Below, one piece after another: positions 1-8,325 of a stretch of 64,000 nt of DNA (position 1 is its first letter; each line of letters begins with the position of its first letter). Under the pieces are notes generated by a model. That model worked only from the letters and a program-made list of their open reading frames with translations. It searched no databases and was not told the DNA's origin. A program made the translations under genes and the position numbers. The stretch is from Leptolyngbya sp. FACHB-321 (lineage in GTDB: Bacteria > Cyanobacteriota > Cyanobacteriia > Leptolyngbyales > Leptolyngbyaceae). The DNA is taken from positions 1-64,000 of the forward strand of contig NZ_JACJPI010000056.1 in NCBI RefSeq assembly GCF_014695975.1, given 5' to 3'.

Positions 1-141
<141 letters not shown>

Positions 142-191
142 TCGACTGACGACGGCTCGACTGTTCCACTGATTCAGTTGATTGATTGATT

Positions 192-235
192 AAGCAAAGA
201 GCGCTTCCTCACATGAGGAAGCGCTCTTTGCTTTG
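192..235 (+). terminator. psbA transcription terminator
   Basis: A perfect 19-bp inverted repeat (192-210 and 215-233) with a 4-base loop (ACAT) lies 50 bases after the psbA stop. The upstream arm is A-rich at its base and the downstream arm ends in CTTT, as expected for a strong intrinsic terminator on a highly expressed gene. Its length and perfection would also protect the mRNA 3' end. Confidence 0.85.
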
Positions 236-949
236 GGGTATTGGTTCGGTCTATAACCGTTAACCGTTCTTGTTTATAGTCCTTCCTTCAATTTTATGGC
301 TGTTGTTAATGAGTTTAAGATAGTGAGATCAAAGGTTGTATATGAGCATTGTCCCTAGACAAAGATTTCGTTGTTTAGCTGAGCACTGATGGCGCAACCA
401 CCGTATTCTGTTCTACCTGATCACTACTGGGTAGGTATTGAATTTAATTTCACGCCTGTAGTGGCTCAGGTGGAGCTGTCTACGAGCAGTTGATTGCTCT
501 AAGCAAAGGGTACAGAGCCTTACTGCTGACAGAAATAAGCTTTTTCGTCCTCGTGTTAACTCATACGACTCCTGCTTTGCAAAGCTCTCCTTGCTTTAGG
601 GTCCATTGCAAGAACTGATTGCTGAATAGTGCAATTAGACTAGCTCCTTGCGCCTCAGATTTTGAAGCGGCGATCGTAGTGCTCTCATAGTCTAAAGTGC
701 ACCTTTGTTGTACTTAGTGCTGTCAACCAAGCTTGTTTGCTCAGTCGGAGTGCCTTTTACCAAGCTAGAGCAATCTACAGGTATCACTGAGAGGAATGTA
801 AAACTGTGTAACGATCGCCCGATTCTATTAATAAAGATTGCAATCATTTGCAGCTATTGCTAGCTTGTGCATGGGTAAAGACCCACCGTTTTAATCATTA
901 TGTACAGACCCTTTTACCCCTCTCATGAACAACTCAACATAAGAGAGCT
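236..949. other. Long intergenic region after psbA
   Basis: Roughly 700 bases with no credible reading frame on either strand. I see no tRNA-like clover, no large repeat and no clear NtcA motif. It may hold a promoter for the gene at 950 and could contain a small RNA, but nothing specific supports one. Confidence 0.5.
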
Positions 950-1315
950 ATGGTTTTGCCTTCAACTTGCTACACGACTGACCAGCCTCAAGATGCTCAC
1001 TTCATGCAGCAGATGTCTACTTTGGAGCAGTCAAGAACAGGTCGATTTGCTCCGCACTTAACGTTATTACAACCACTTCGCTGCTGGTTATCTCAAATAG
1101 AGATTAGCGATCGCACCTCAGCACGAATGCTTTGCTTTTTGATTCCAGCACGGTGTCCGTTTGAGCGAACGTTTAAGCTTTTTGGGCGCACCATACTCTC
1201 CATACCGCCCCTATGTAAGCTCAACCCTTTTTATGAAGAATTTGTCGTACTACGCTTCCGCTCTTTGTCCTATCTGGCGGAGGTAGTAGGTGACGACATT
1301 TCTCGCTTTTGCTGA
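950..1315 (+). CDS. Mo-dependent nitrogenase C-terminal domain protein (Mo-nitro_C family)
   Basis: A 121-residue cytosolic protein. The C-terminal 60 residues contain the pattern LIPARCPFERTFKLFGRT, then IPPLCKLNPFYEE and LRFRSLSYLAE, ending in a Cys, which I recognise as the cyanobacterial Mo-nitro_C domain (a small family named for similarity to a nitrogenase-associated C-terminal segment). Three conserved Cys (in ARCPFE, PLCKLN and the final residue) could bind a metal or form disulfides. Despite the name, the family is widespread in non-diazotrophic cyanobacteria and its function is unknown. No nif gene is nearby. The ATG at 950 has GAGAG about 5 bases upstream; the first 45 residues are poorly conserved in character, so a later Met (residue 19 or 22) is possible. 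Confidence 0.8.
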   Translation: MVLPSTCYTTDQPQDAHFMQQMSTLEQSRTGRFAPHLTLLQPLRCWLSQIEISDRTSARMLCFLIPARCPFERTFKLFGRTILSIPPLCKLNPFYEEFVVLRFRSLSYLAEVVGDDISRFC

Positions 1316-1336
1316 GCGCTCTTACGTTTATTGCTT

Positions 1337-1350
1337 GCTCTTATAAGAGC
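1337..1350. repeat. 14-bp perfect palindrome
   Basis: GCTCTTATAAGAGC, a perfect palindrome 22 bases after the stop of the preceding gene; a further copy of its half (CGCTCTTA) lies at 1317-1324. It could be a weak terminator hairpin or a protein-binding site. No U-run follows, so a terminator reading is weak. Confidence 0.4.
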
Positions 1351-1453
1351 GTGGCTGAATCTGGAATGGCACAGCGATCGCTGAATGCCTTGGCTATTCC
1401 ATGGGTTGGAATGAAGGACCCGCATGGGAAAGTAATTTTCTGAGCTAAAAACT

Positions 1454-1672
1454 ATGTCACAGTCAAATCGATTGCAGCCGATCGCAGTCGTGACGCAGGT
1501 CATCAACGAGATGGAAGCGCAGGGTCTGCTGATGTTATTCGATCCCCAAGAACATGTAGCGAAACGTCTTACCGGCGACCTGATCGCCGCCGATGTTCTG
1601 CTAGAGGAGCACTTGATCGAGCAAGCCTTACCAGACTATCCTCTGCCCTCAGACGAACCATCCGATTCTTAG
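1454..1672 (+). CDS. Small hypothetical protein
   Basis: A 72-residue acidic reading frame starting at ATG 1454. I do not recognise a domain. It is soluble, has no membrane segment or Cys, and is predicted to be mostly helical (VTQVINEMEAQGLLMLF, then AADVLLEEHLIEQALPDY). The composition is protein-like and free of low-complexity runs, and the frame includes a GCGATCGC-related octamer region typical of genes here, but the ribosome binding site is weak. The overlapping antisense frame (1270-1506) looks far less like a protein. Probably real, function unknown. Confidence 0.5.
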   Translation: MSQSNRLQPIAVVTQVINEMEAQGLLMLFDPQEHVAKRLTGDLIAADVLLEEHLIEQALPDYPLPSDEPSDS

Positions 1673-1988
1673 AGAGAGGAAATTGCTTCTTAGGTAGTTG
1701 TGTAAAAAGCATAGGACGGTCATACCAGGCTAAGGCTCTTCAAGCTTACAAGGCTGATAGCTAGTTAGTTAAAGTTCCTGGATAGGCTGGATAGGGCAGA
1801 TGTTATGGCTGACGCTTTAAGCCCTTGCGCGATCGCCGATCAAAGTACAAACAAGTGAGGCACGATGTACAGTGCCCTATCTGTTTTTTTGCAGGACGAT
1901 ATTAGCAAGAACGAGGTTACAGTTAAATCCAGAGCTGTCTCAAGGCCTGCTTTAGCAATTAACCTTACTCGCTTAATAGGATCAGTTC
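1673..1988. other. Intergenic region before histidine phosphatase gene
   Basis: About 315 bases. A frame starting at 1865 runs into the next gene in another phase but is Ser/Arg-rich and unlike a protein, so I do not call it. AGGA about 7 bases before 1989 is the likely ribosome binding site of the following gene. Nothing else stands out. Confidence 0.4.
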
Positions 1989-2726
1989 ATGCATCGAGTC
2001 ATGAAGCTACTCTTTATCCGTCATGCCCAGTCTACCGGGAACCAAGAAAAACGGATGCAGGGACATGGTGACTACGCGCTTTCTAGTGACGGCAAGCAGC
2101 AAGCGGAGAAACTCGCCCATAGTCTGCTGGCAGAGGCGTGGTATCCGTCCCATGTTTACAGTAGTCCCCTTAAGCGAACAGCGGAGACAACACAGATTTT
2201 GCTGGATCACTTTCAGACAGCACCCCTGCCTGCTGCTGTCAGTGACTTGATTGACAGTGCTGAAACTGCTGACGTGCCAGATGAGCCTAGAGCGATCGCG
2301 GTTATCTACGCCGATGAACTCAAAGAATTTCAGAACGGCATTTTTCAAGGGCTTACGTGGGCAGAAGCAGTTAGCCGCTATCCCGATCTATGCCGTGCAT
2401 TGGAAGCGTCTCCTGACTGGATCCAAATTCCAGGTGCTGAAACGCCCCAAGCTGCCAGAAGTCGTGCTCACCAGTTCATTCAGGCACTCTTCGAGCAGCA
2501 CCAAAATGGGGATCAAATCTGGATCATTACTCATAGTTGGATTTTGCAGCATTTGGTAGCTGAGTTAATGGGATGCGATCGCTCTTGGCGGCTACGCGCA
2601 AACAATACTGCCTTATTTGAGTTTTGGATTGACCAGTCACGGTGGCATTGTTCTGATCAAAATCGCTTTAACACGGATCTCTGGCAAGTCCGGCGCTTTA
2701 ATGATTGCCGTCATCTAAAAACATGA
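1989..2726 (+). CDS. Histidine phosphatase family protein
   Basis: A 245-residue member of the phosphoglycerate-mutase-like (histidine phosphatase) superfamily. The N-terminal catalytic motif is LLFIRHAQSTGN (the RHG/RHA signature; its His becomes phosphorylated), followed by the usual GHGDYALSSDGKQQAEKLA and YSSPLKRTAETTQ segments. The second catalytic His is in IITHSWILQHLV near residue 177, and the acid/base Glu is likely in ELKEFQNGIFQG (about residues 111-122). Family members hydrolyse phosphate monoesters; the substrate here cannot be told. ATG 1989 has AGGA upstream; the internal ATG at 2001 (residue 5) is an alternative that begins right at the conserved core. It stands alone in its own transcription unit. 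Confidence 0.9.
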   Translation: MHRVMKLLFIRHAQSTGNQEKRMQGHGDYALSSDGKQQAEKLAHSLLAEAWYPSHVYSSPLKRTAETTQILLDHFQTAPLPAAVSDLIDSAETADVPDEPRAIAVIYADELKEFQNGIFQGLTWAEAVSRYPDLCRALEASPDWIQIPGAETPQAARSRAHQFIQALFEQHQNGDQIWIITHSWILQHLVAELMGCDRSWRLRANNTALFEFWIDQSRWHCSDQNRFNTDLWQVRRFNDCRHLKT

Positions 2727-3010
2727 ATGCCGCACTTGTGAGCCAGCACTTTGAAGCGATCGTATTTTTTAGTAACATAATCCCTGACTCCACTTAGCAA
2801 ACTGATTCCCCACTATCAGCAAGGCGCTTGACAACGGCAAGATTGCGCCAGAGCGTTAAGTTTTCTATCAAAAGAATCGCTGTTTTCAATGCTTTTCGGC
2901 ATTATCTGAGCCAGCGAATTGGCTCTCCTTTGGCTAAATTGGAGTATCTTGAATCAAAGGTTACTATCGCTTCCTTTTAAGGGATCGGGGTCAATTTAGA
3001 GTGTTCAACC

Positions 3011-3919
3011 ATGACAAGCACAGTGAACGACATCGTCAAACAAGCGAATCAGGGCAGTGTTGCTGCCATTATTCAGGTTCTCAACGAAAGACTTGCTGAT
3101 TCTGGCGTACGGACACGTGCTATTTTCGCAGATGGAGTGCTGCAAGTCCTTTGTGAAGCAGCGACTCCAGAACAACTAGAGCCGTCAGAGCTTATTGGGC
3201 AAGTTCGGCAAACGTTGGAGGCGATCGCTCCCCGCAACATTCGCCGCGTCAATATCAACAGCCGCATTGTACGAGAACAACAGTTGCTTTGGCTCGATGA
3301 AATTAGTCGTGATCCTGAAAATCAGCTTCTTTGGTCACAAGAAATTACGCTGAATAAAGCTAACCTTCTGCGACACCTTTTGAATGAGTGGCATCAAAAC
3401 ACAGCCCCTCAAAAAACAAACTTACCTACCCGCACCCGAGGACAGCAGCGCGAACAACGCCAATTTTGGCGAGGACTGGTTGGGGGCGCAAGTGCAAGCG
3501 TCTTGCTGTTGTTAGGAGGCTGGGCATTTTACAGTTGGCACGCTGCAAAACCAACGGCGATCGCAAGCCCGTCTAGCTCACAGGTAGCAGCGACACCAAC
3601 TCAAACAACCCTTGCCAGTCCTACCGCTGAGCTTACACCAAAACCGCAGGACTCCTTTTTGATCGCCGTAAGAATTGCAGAGCAGGCATCAAAAGAGGGT
3701 TTGACAGCGCAATCGCCAGCACAGTGGCTCGAATTAGCAGCCCGTTGGCAGCGTGCTTCAGACCTGATGGCAAACGTGCCGAGTGGGGACGGTCGCTACG
3801 TAACAGCGCAGGATCGGGTTGTTGCGTATCGCAAAAATAAGGAAATGGCGCTTATGAAAGCAAATGAGCAGCCTGTAGAGACACCTGCTGATACGACAGC
3901 AGATCCTGTGCTCCAGTGA
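3011..3919 (+). CDS. Conserved cyanobacterial protein with one membrane segment and a C-terminal W-repeat
   Basis: A 302-residue protein. The N-terminal domain (about 1-105) is a compact alpha/beta region ending in RNIRRVNINSRIVREQQLLW, a pattern I recognise as conserved among cyanobacteria but without assigned function. A linker rich in Arg/Gln follows, then one hydrophobic segment (about 154-175, GASASVLLLLGGWAFYSW), a Pro/Thr-rich linker, and a C-terminal unit of about 60 residues (IAEQASKEG...WLELAARWQRASDLM...VPSGDGRY...YRKNKE). This tail matches the W-x(5)-W-x(3)-A/L pattern of the two repeats in the lipoprotein at 26376. Topology suggests the conserved domain in the cytoplasm and the repeat on the other side of the membrane. 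Function unknown. Confidence 0.75.
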   Translation: MTSTVNDIVKQANQGSVAAIIQVLNERLADSGVRTRAIFADGVLQVLCEAATPEQLEPSELIGQVRQTLEAIAPRNIRRVNINSRIVREQQLLWLDEISRDPENQLLWSQEITLNKANLLRHLLNEWHQNTAPQKTNLPTRTRGQQREQRQFWRGLVGGASASVLLLLGGWAFYSWHAAKPTAIASPSSSQVAATPTQTTLASPTAELTPKPQDSFLIAVRIAEQASKEGLTAQSPAQWLELAARWQRASDLMANVPSGDGRYVTAQDRVVAYRKNKEMALMKANEQPVETPADTTADPVLQ

Positions 3920-3966
3920 GCTTTGAGAAGTAGTGCTTGGTTGAATCAGGCAGACGCGATTAGGCA

Positions 3967-5706
3967 CTACTCGATACTGACCCCACGTACAGTCTGGGAT
4001 CGCGGACGGGCCGCTACTGGAGCCTGTTGAATCTGGCGATCGCGAGCATGGTGTTCCTGAAAATGCTTTTGCCACATCTCTGGCGCATTGAGCGTTTCGC
4101 CACCATGCTTTGTGAGCCGCTGCCGTACTTTGCACAGTACAGGCGTATTGACACAAGCACCCGCCACAATGATCTGCCCTTTAGTTAAGGCAGGCAGTTC
4201 TTTCAGCAAATCTCGCCCTGCTGCCTCTACACCGTACTTTAGGCTCTCCTGGTCTACAGGATTGACAATCCGCATGATGAACTGGCTCATGCACTGCGAC
4301 AGCACATCTGAGTCAATTTTGCCAGGACGCTGAGTAATCAGCCCCATACCTAAACCAAACTTACGTCCTTCACTTAGGATTGTTCGCAGTACAGCCTTAC
4401 AGCGTGACGGTTCATTGGCAGGTGCAAAGCGGTGCGCTTCTTCCACAATGATAAAGACGGGATAGGGCAAGAAGTTTTCGTCTTCAGGCTTAATCAATTC
4501 TCGCTGCGTGTTCATGCGTGCCTGGTTAGACTGGCGCAACACTGCTGCACAGATTACCTGCTGTTCTTCCTGGCTGATTTCATTCATTTGCAAGACGGTT
4601 ACTTGCCCAGGCTCAAACAAATCCCTGGGTGCAACGGTATGTTCAAACGTATGAAAATACTGCGATCGCTCCAATCGCTCTAGCTTCCATTCCAAAGCCG
4701 GAGCTGATGAACCCGACTTCTCGTTGCCCTCTTCATCCACCTGCATATCCGCTTCACGCACCGCTGCAATCAAATCCTGAATGCCCCAGCGATGTTCTCC
4801 TTGTTTGTGGCGTTGCAGCAACCGATAGGCTTTGTTGAGAATCGACTGCTGGCGATCGCTCATATCCGGCAGCAGCGTCATAATGTCGTAGTAGTCCAGC
4901 GACGATACCCGAATCCGAATATCTTCTGGCGTGAGGATTTTTACCTTCGGCGTGTAGCCATCGCTCCCTTGAAAGGCTGGATGCCCTCGCATATCTGTAA
5001 GCGTACCGTATTCTCCATGCGGATCAAAAATCAGCACAGCAGCGCGATTATGCGGCAGCAGCAGTTCTTCAATTAGCACGCCTGCTGTATATGATTTGCC
5101 TGACCCAGTACCCGCCAGAATTGCCATGTGGGTACTGACTAGCTCCTTGACGTCTAGCGCTACAGGCACATCTGACTCCCGCAGCAGCAGCGAACCAATA
5201 TGGGCTGCACCGACCTCACCTGGTTGCTTCTTATTCAGCACCCGCCGCAGCATGACATCATCTGCCAGGTAAACCTTTGCACCTGGATTAGGTGTACGAC
5301 GTGGGTTCATAAACCCCAGATTTGAGTCAAAGTAGCCGACCACATCTACCGTGATCTCGTAGATTTCTGGATTGTTGTAGGTAAAACCAACGAGAGCCGC
5401 GATCGTCTCTGGACTGATTTCCGTATCCGCAAAAATACGATCAGGTAAGTGATCAATTAAACAGCGTGCCGAAATTTTGCCTAAGATCTGTAGCGCCGAC
5501 TCGCGTTCTCGTTCGGGCACCACAACTTCATAGAAGACGAACTCGCCAATTTTGACCGAGCGATTGTCAGCCGTGATAAAGACATACTGGTTACCAGTTT
5601 CACCAGGTCCTTTCACCGTGCCAATGACACGTGGCGAAGCTAGTACAGTGCCCGTACTCGTCACAGTTGCTAAACGCGAATCTAGAAGCAAATTATCAGC
5701 GTTCAT
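3967..5706 (-). CDS. HerA-like ATP-binding protein (DUF87, HAS-barrel)
   Basis: A 579-residue FtsK/HerA-class ATPase. An N-terminal beta-rich HAS-barrel-like domain (about 15-190) precedes the motor. Walker A is ILAGTGSGKSYTAG (about 196-209) and Walker B is VFIIVEEAHRFAP (about 417-429); a conserved DPHGEYG lies near 228 and the arginine/sensor region ITQRPGKIDSDVL near 457. In archaea HerA works with NurA nuclease in end resection; bacterial relatives include SIR2- or nuclease-coupled systems. No NurA, Sir2 or nuclease gene is adjacent: the neighbours are a membrane protein and a divergently transcribed kinase, so a housekeeping role is more likely than defence. The ATG at 5706 is consistent with family starts. 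Confidence 0.9.
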   Translation of the reverse strand: MNADNLLLDSRLATVTSTGTVLASPRVIGTVKGPGETGNQYVFITADNRSVKIGEFVFYEVVVPERERESALQILGKISARCLIDHLPDRIFADTEISPETIAALVGFTYNNPEIYEITVDVVGYFDSNLGFMNPRRTPNPGAKVYLADDVMLRRVLNKKQPGEVGAAHIGSLLLRESDVPVALDVKELVSTHMAILAGTGSGKSYTAGVLIEELLLPHNRAAVLIFDPHGEYGTLTDMRGHPAFQGSDGYTPKVKILTPEDIRIRVSSLDYYDIMTLLPDMSDRQQSILNKAYRLLQRHKQGEHRWGIQDLIAAVREADMQVDEEGNEKSGSSAPALEWKLERLERSQYFHTFEHTVAPRDLFEPGQVTVLQMNEISQEEQQVICAAVLRQSNQARMNTQRELIKPEDENFLPYPVFIIVEEAHRFAPANEPSRCKAVLRTILSEGRKFGLGMGLITQRPGKIDSDVLSQCMSQFIMRIVNPVDQESLKYGVEAAGRDLLKELPALTKGQIIVAGACVNTPVLCKVRQRLTKHGGETLNAPEMWQKHFQEHHARDRQIQQAPVAARPRSQTVRGVSIE

Positions 5707-6061
5707 TCACTATCACTTAGTCACATGTTGCTTAGCTAGAGCCAAGCCTGGATACTTCTAACGGTTATAGCAGCTTCCTAATAGGTACGATCGCCACATA
5801 GCGAAGAGCAACACCAGCGGTAGAACAGATAGTGGCGATAGAAAAGCAGGAATTCACGGATTACCGTCAGCCACTAGCTAGTTTACGCTAAAGCTAACAG
5901 AAGTGACGAGCATCACCAAGTGTCGTTCCGTCCGCTGGTAATCGTTGCAACACGGTGCAGATTTTTGTCCCACTGTTGCTAGTGGTTCTACCAGTTTGGG
6001 AATCCTGAATCTAACAGGAGCAGTTCGGCAACATACAGTAGTATCGAACGGCAAAGGGGTC
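5707..6061. other. Divergent intergenic region, herA-like gene / histidine kinase
   Basis: About 355 bases between two divergently oriented genes, so it must hold both promoters. A TTG-initiated frame could extend the kinase back to 5945, but those 39 residues show no domain-like character. I recognise no operator. Confidence 0.4.
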
Positions 6062-8218
6062 ATGGTCGATAACGCGTACATTACAGACAACTGCGTTCTA
6101 ATAGGCGATTTCCATCGTGAAACATCGGCAACCGTAGCAGAAGCAGCGCGATCGACATTAGCCGAAACCCTCAAAGTCTTGCTGCCCAAGGATGCTACAG
6201 ATTTACCCTCGCAACAGACTGTAAACCTGGTGAACCTATCGCAACAACTGCTTCAAGTTGCAGCCAAGCAGGCTGGTGACAGCCAGATGTTAGCTGATAT
6301 GGCTGCTTGTATTGGTAAAGCTTTTAACGCAGATGGTTGTGCGATCATCCTTTCTGACGAAACAACAGCTAAAGTTCGAGCCACTGGCTGGTTCGCAGAT
6401 GCACCACTGTTACCGCTGCAACCGCTAGAAATAGCGTCTGATTACTTTGGTAACTGGCTGGCTGAAACTGCACTGATACCTTGCAATGGGATAGAGACTG
6501 TACGATCGCGTCCTGTTACAGCGCCAAGCGCAAGTAAAACCTGTAAAGTCTGGCAGTCTATTAAACAGTTGCGGACATCCTTGCCGCCTGTAAGAGCTAT
6601 TGCTAGTGCAACAATGCATCTTCCAGATCATGTGCATGGAGTCATTAGTTTAATGCGATCGCGCACTCAGACCTGGAATCAATCAGAAATCGCAGGACTT
6701 CAAACCGTGTCTCATCAGGTTGCCAGCATCTTCGATCAGCTTCAATTGCAGCAGCAATTCCACAAGCAGATGCAGTACCAGCGAGTGGTTAATCAGCTTA
6801 CGTTAGCCATTCACAACGCGTCTGACCTTAACGACATCCTTAAACTTGCTACAGATGACACAGCATCAGCGCTGCAAGTGAAACGCGGCATGCTCCTACG
6901 CTTAAAACACTGGGACGCTCTCTTTCGCAACCATGCTCAGGTCGAGCAACCTAAAGTAAGGGTGAATGTAGCCTACGAGTGGCTGAGCGATATACCCTTT
7001 GAGGCGACTTACCCACTGCAAGCAAGTACGGCAGCGTCGCCCTCTGTCCTTCCAACTGCTATCAATCAGTCGTTTTGGTTATCCGAGTGTGCACTTTGTC
7101 AGCAGGCGTTTGCACATCCCAGCAGCCCGTTTATCCTTAGTACCAACTCAGCAGCTCAGCCGGATGCTGTTACATTTGATGCGGAAGGAGAAGCTGCTGC
7201 CTTTAATCTAAAGTCATTGCCTGCGCTCCTGCTGATGCCATTAGAGAGCCAGGGAACCATCCTGGGGTTTCTCGTTTTTCAGCATGATCAGCCTCGCGTC
7301 TGGCAGCCAGCAGAGTTAGAACTGGTGCAACTGGTGAGTGCTCAAGTGAGTACAGCGATTATTCAAGCAGAAACCTTACGGCAAGTACAGTCACTGGTCG
7401 AAAAGCGCACGGCTGAGTTGCGCGCGAGCCTGGCGGTGCAGGCAAAGCTGTACGATCGCACCCGCCATCAGCTTGATCAACTACGACAGTTAAATCAGGC
7501 ACGAGATGAATTTCTTAGCACTGTCAGCCATGAACTGAGAACACCGCTTACCAGCATGACATTGGCGATTCGGATGTTGCGGCAGATGGGTTTGTCGGCT
7601 GAACGCAGTGCGTGCTATCTGGATATTTTAGAACAGCAGTGCGCCCAGGAAACTAGCCTCATCAACGACCTGCTAGGGCTGCAAGAACTGGAGTCAAACC
7701 AGATTGCTATGAGTCCGCAAGAAATCGATTTGAAAGCATTAATTCACGACTTGACTCGGCTCTTTCAGCAAAAGTGGTCAGCAAAAGGGCTAACGTTGGA
7801 AGTCAAACTTCCCCGGCGATCACTGCGCTTATTAAGCGATCGCAACAGCCTGCGCCGCATTTTATTTGAGCTACTGACTAATGCTGGTAAATATGCTGAT
7901 CAAAACAGTTGTGTTCAGCTTCATGTCGCCCTCAAAGCAGAGTCAGCTAAACATCAGTCAGCAATAAACCAGATCATTGTGACGCTTCGCAATGTTGGGC
8001 AGGGCATTGCCCCCGATGAGTTACCCCTTATCTTTGACAAATTTAAGCGCTCTCAAATTGCCACCCAAAAGGCAGTACAGGGGACAGGCTTAGGTTTAGC
8101 GCTAGTGAAATCGTTGGTGTTGCATCTCAACGGTGACATCAGCGCCTCTAGCCATCGCATTGACGATGCCCACGCGTTTGCAACGTGCTTTACGCTGACC
8201 TTACCGCAAACCCTTTGA
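6062..8218 (+). CDS. GAF-domain sensor histidine kinase
   Basis: A 718-residue soluble sensor kinase when started at ATG 6062, which has GGGG just upstream. Two GAF-like regions (about 50-230 and 245-440, the second containing a Cys-rich loop SECALCQQAF that might bind a cofactor) are followed by a coiled-coil linker starting VEKRTAELRASLAVQ. The HisKA box is FLSTVSHELRTPL, with the phosphoacceptor His near residue 489; the HATPase domain has the N box (LRRILFELLTNAGKYAD), F-type segment (IFDKFKRS) and G2 box (GTGLGLALVKSL). No response regulator gene is adjacent, so it is an orphan kinase. The signal is unknown; there is no canonical bilin-binding Cys-His in the GAF core that I can identify. 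An upstream TTG at 5945 is in frame but unlikely. Confidence 0.92.
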   Translation: MVDNAYITDNCVLIGDFHRETSATVAEAARSTLAETLKVLLPKDATDLPSQQTVNLVNLSQQLLQVAAKQAGDSQMLADMAACIGKAFNADGCAIILSDETTAKVRATGWFADAPLLPLQPLEIASDYFGNWLAETALIPCNGIETVRSRPVTAPSASKTCKVWQSIKQLRTSLPPVRAIASATMHLPDHVHGVISLMRSRTQTWNQSEIAGLQTVSHQVASIFDQLQLQQQFHKQMQYQRVVNQLTLAIHNASDLNDILKLATDDTASALQVKRGMLLRLKHWDALFRNHAQVEQPKVRVNVAYEWLSDIPFEATYPLQASTAASPSVLPTAINQSFWLSECALCQQAFAHPSSPFILSTNSAAQPDAVTFDAEGEAAAFNLKSLPALLLMPLESQGTILGFLVFQHDQPRVWQPAELELVQLVSAQVSTAIIQAETLRQVQSLVEKRTAELRASLAVQAKLYDRTRHQLDQLRQLNQARDEFLSTVSHELRTPLTSMTLAIRMLRQMGLSAERSACYLDILEQQCAQETSLINDLLGLQELESNQIAMSPQEIDLKALIHDLTRLFQQKWSAKGLTLEVKLPRRSLRLLSDRNSLRRILFELLTNAGKYADQNSCVQLHVALKAESAKHQSAINQIIVTLRNVGQGIAPDELPLIFDKFKRSQIATQKAVQGTGLGLALVKSLVLHLNGDISASSHRIDDAHAFATCFTLTLPQTL

Positions 8219-8325
8219 CAACCCGAAAGTGCTGTAGCCCAAAAGCCAGATCTTCAATGTTTTAAGCGGTCAGGGATTCAGAAGGGCTACCAGTCACTGA
8301 GGCTAAATGGAATATAGTCAATAGT

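Noticed and set aside
1270-1506. Minus-strand frame antisense to the small genes at 950 and 1454
   Set aside because: Composition is unlike a protein and it overlaps two more plausible frames.
1865-2071. 68-codon + strand frame overlapping the histidine phosphatase start
   Set aside because: Different phase from the phosphatase, Ser/Arg-rich with no domain, and no conserved feature; the phosphatase start at 1989 explains the region.
3967-5706. HerA-like ATPase as part of an antiviral defence system
   Set aside because: No nuclease, Sir2 or other defence gene adjoins; the neighbours look like housekeeping genes.
5945-6061. TTG-initiated extension of the GAF histidine kinase
   Set aside because: The 39 extra residues show no domain character; ATG 6062 has a better ribosome site.
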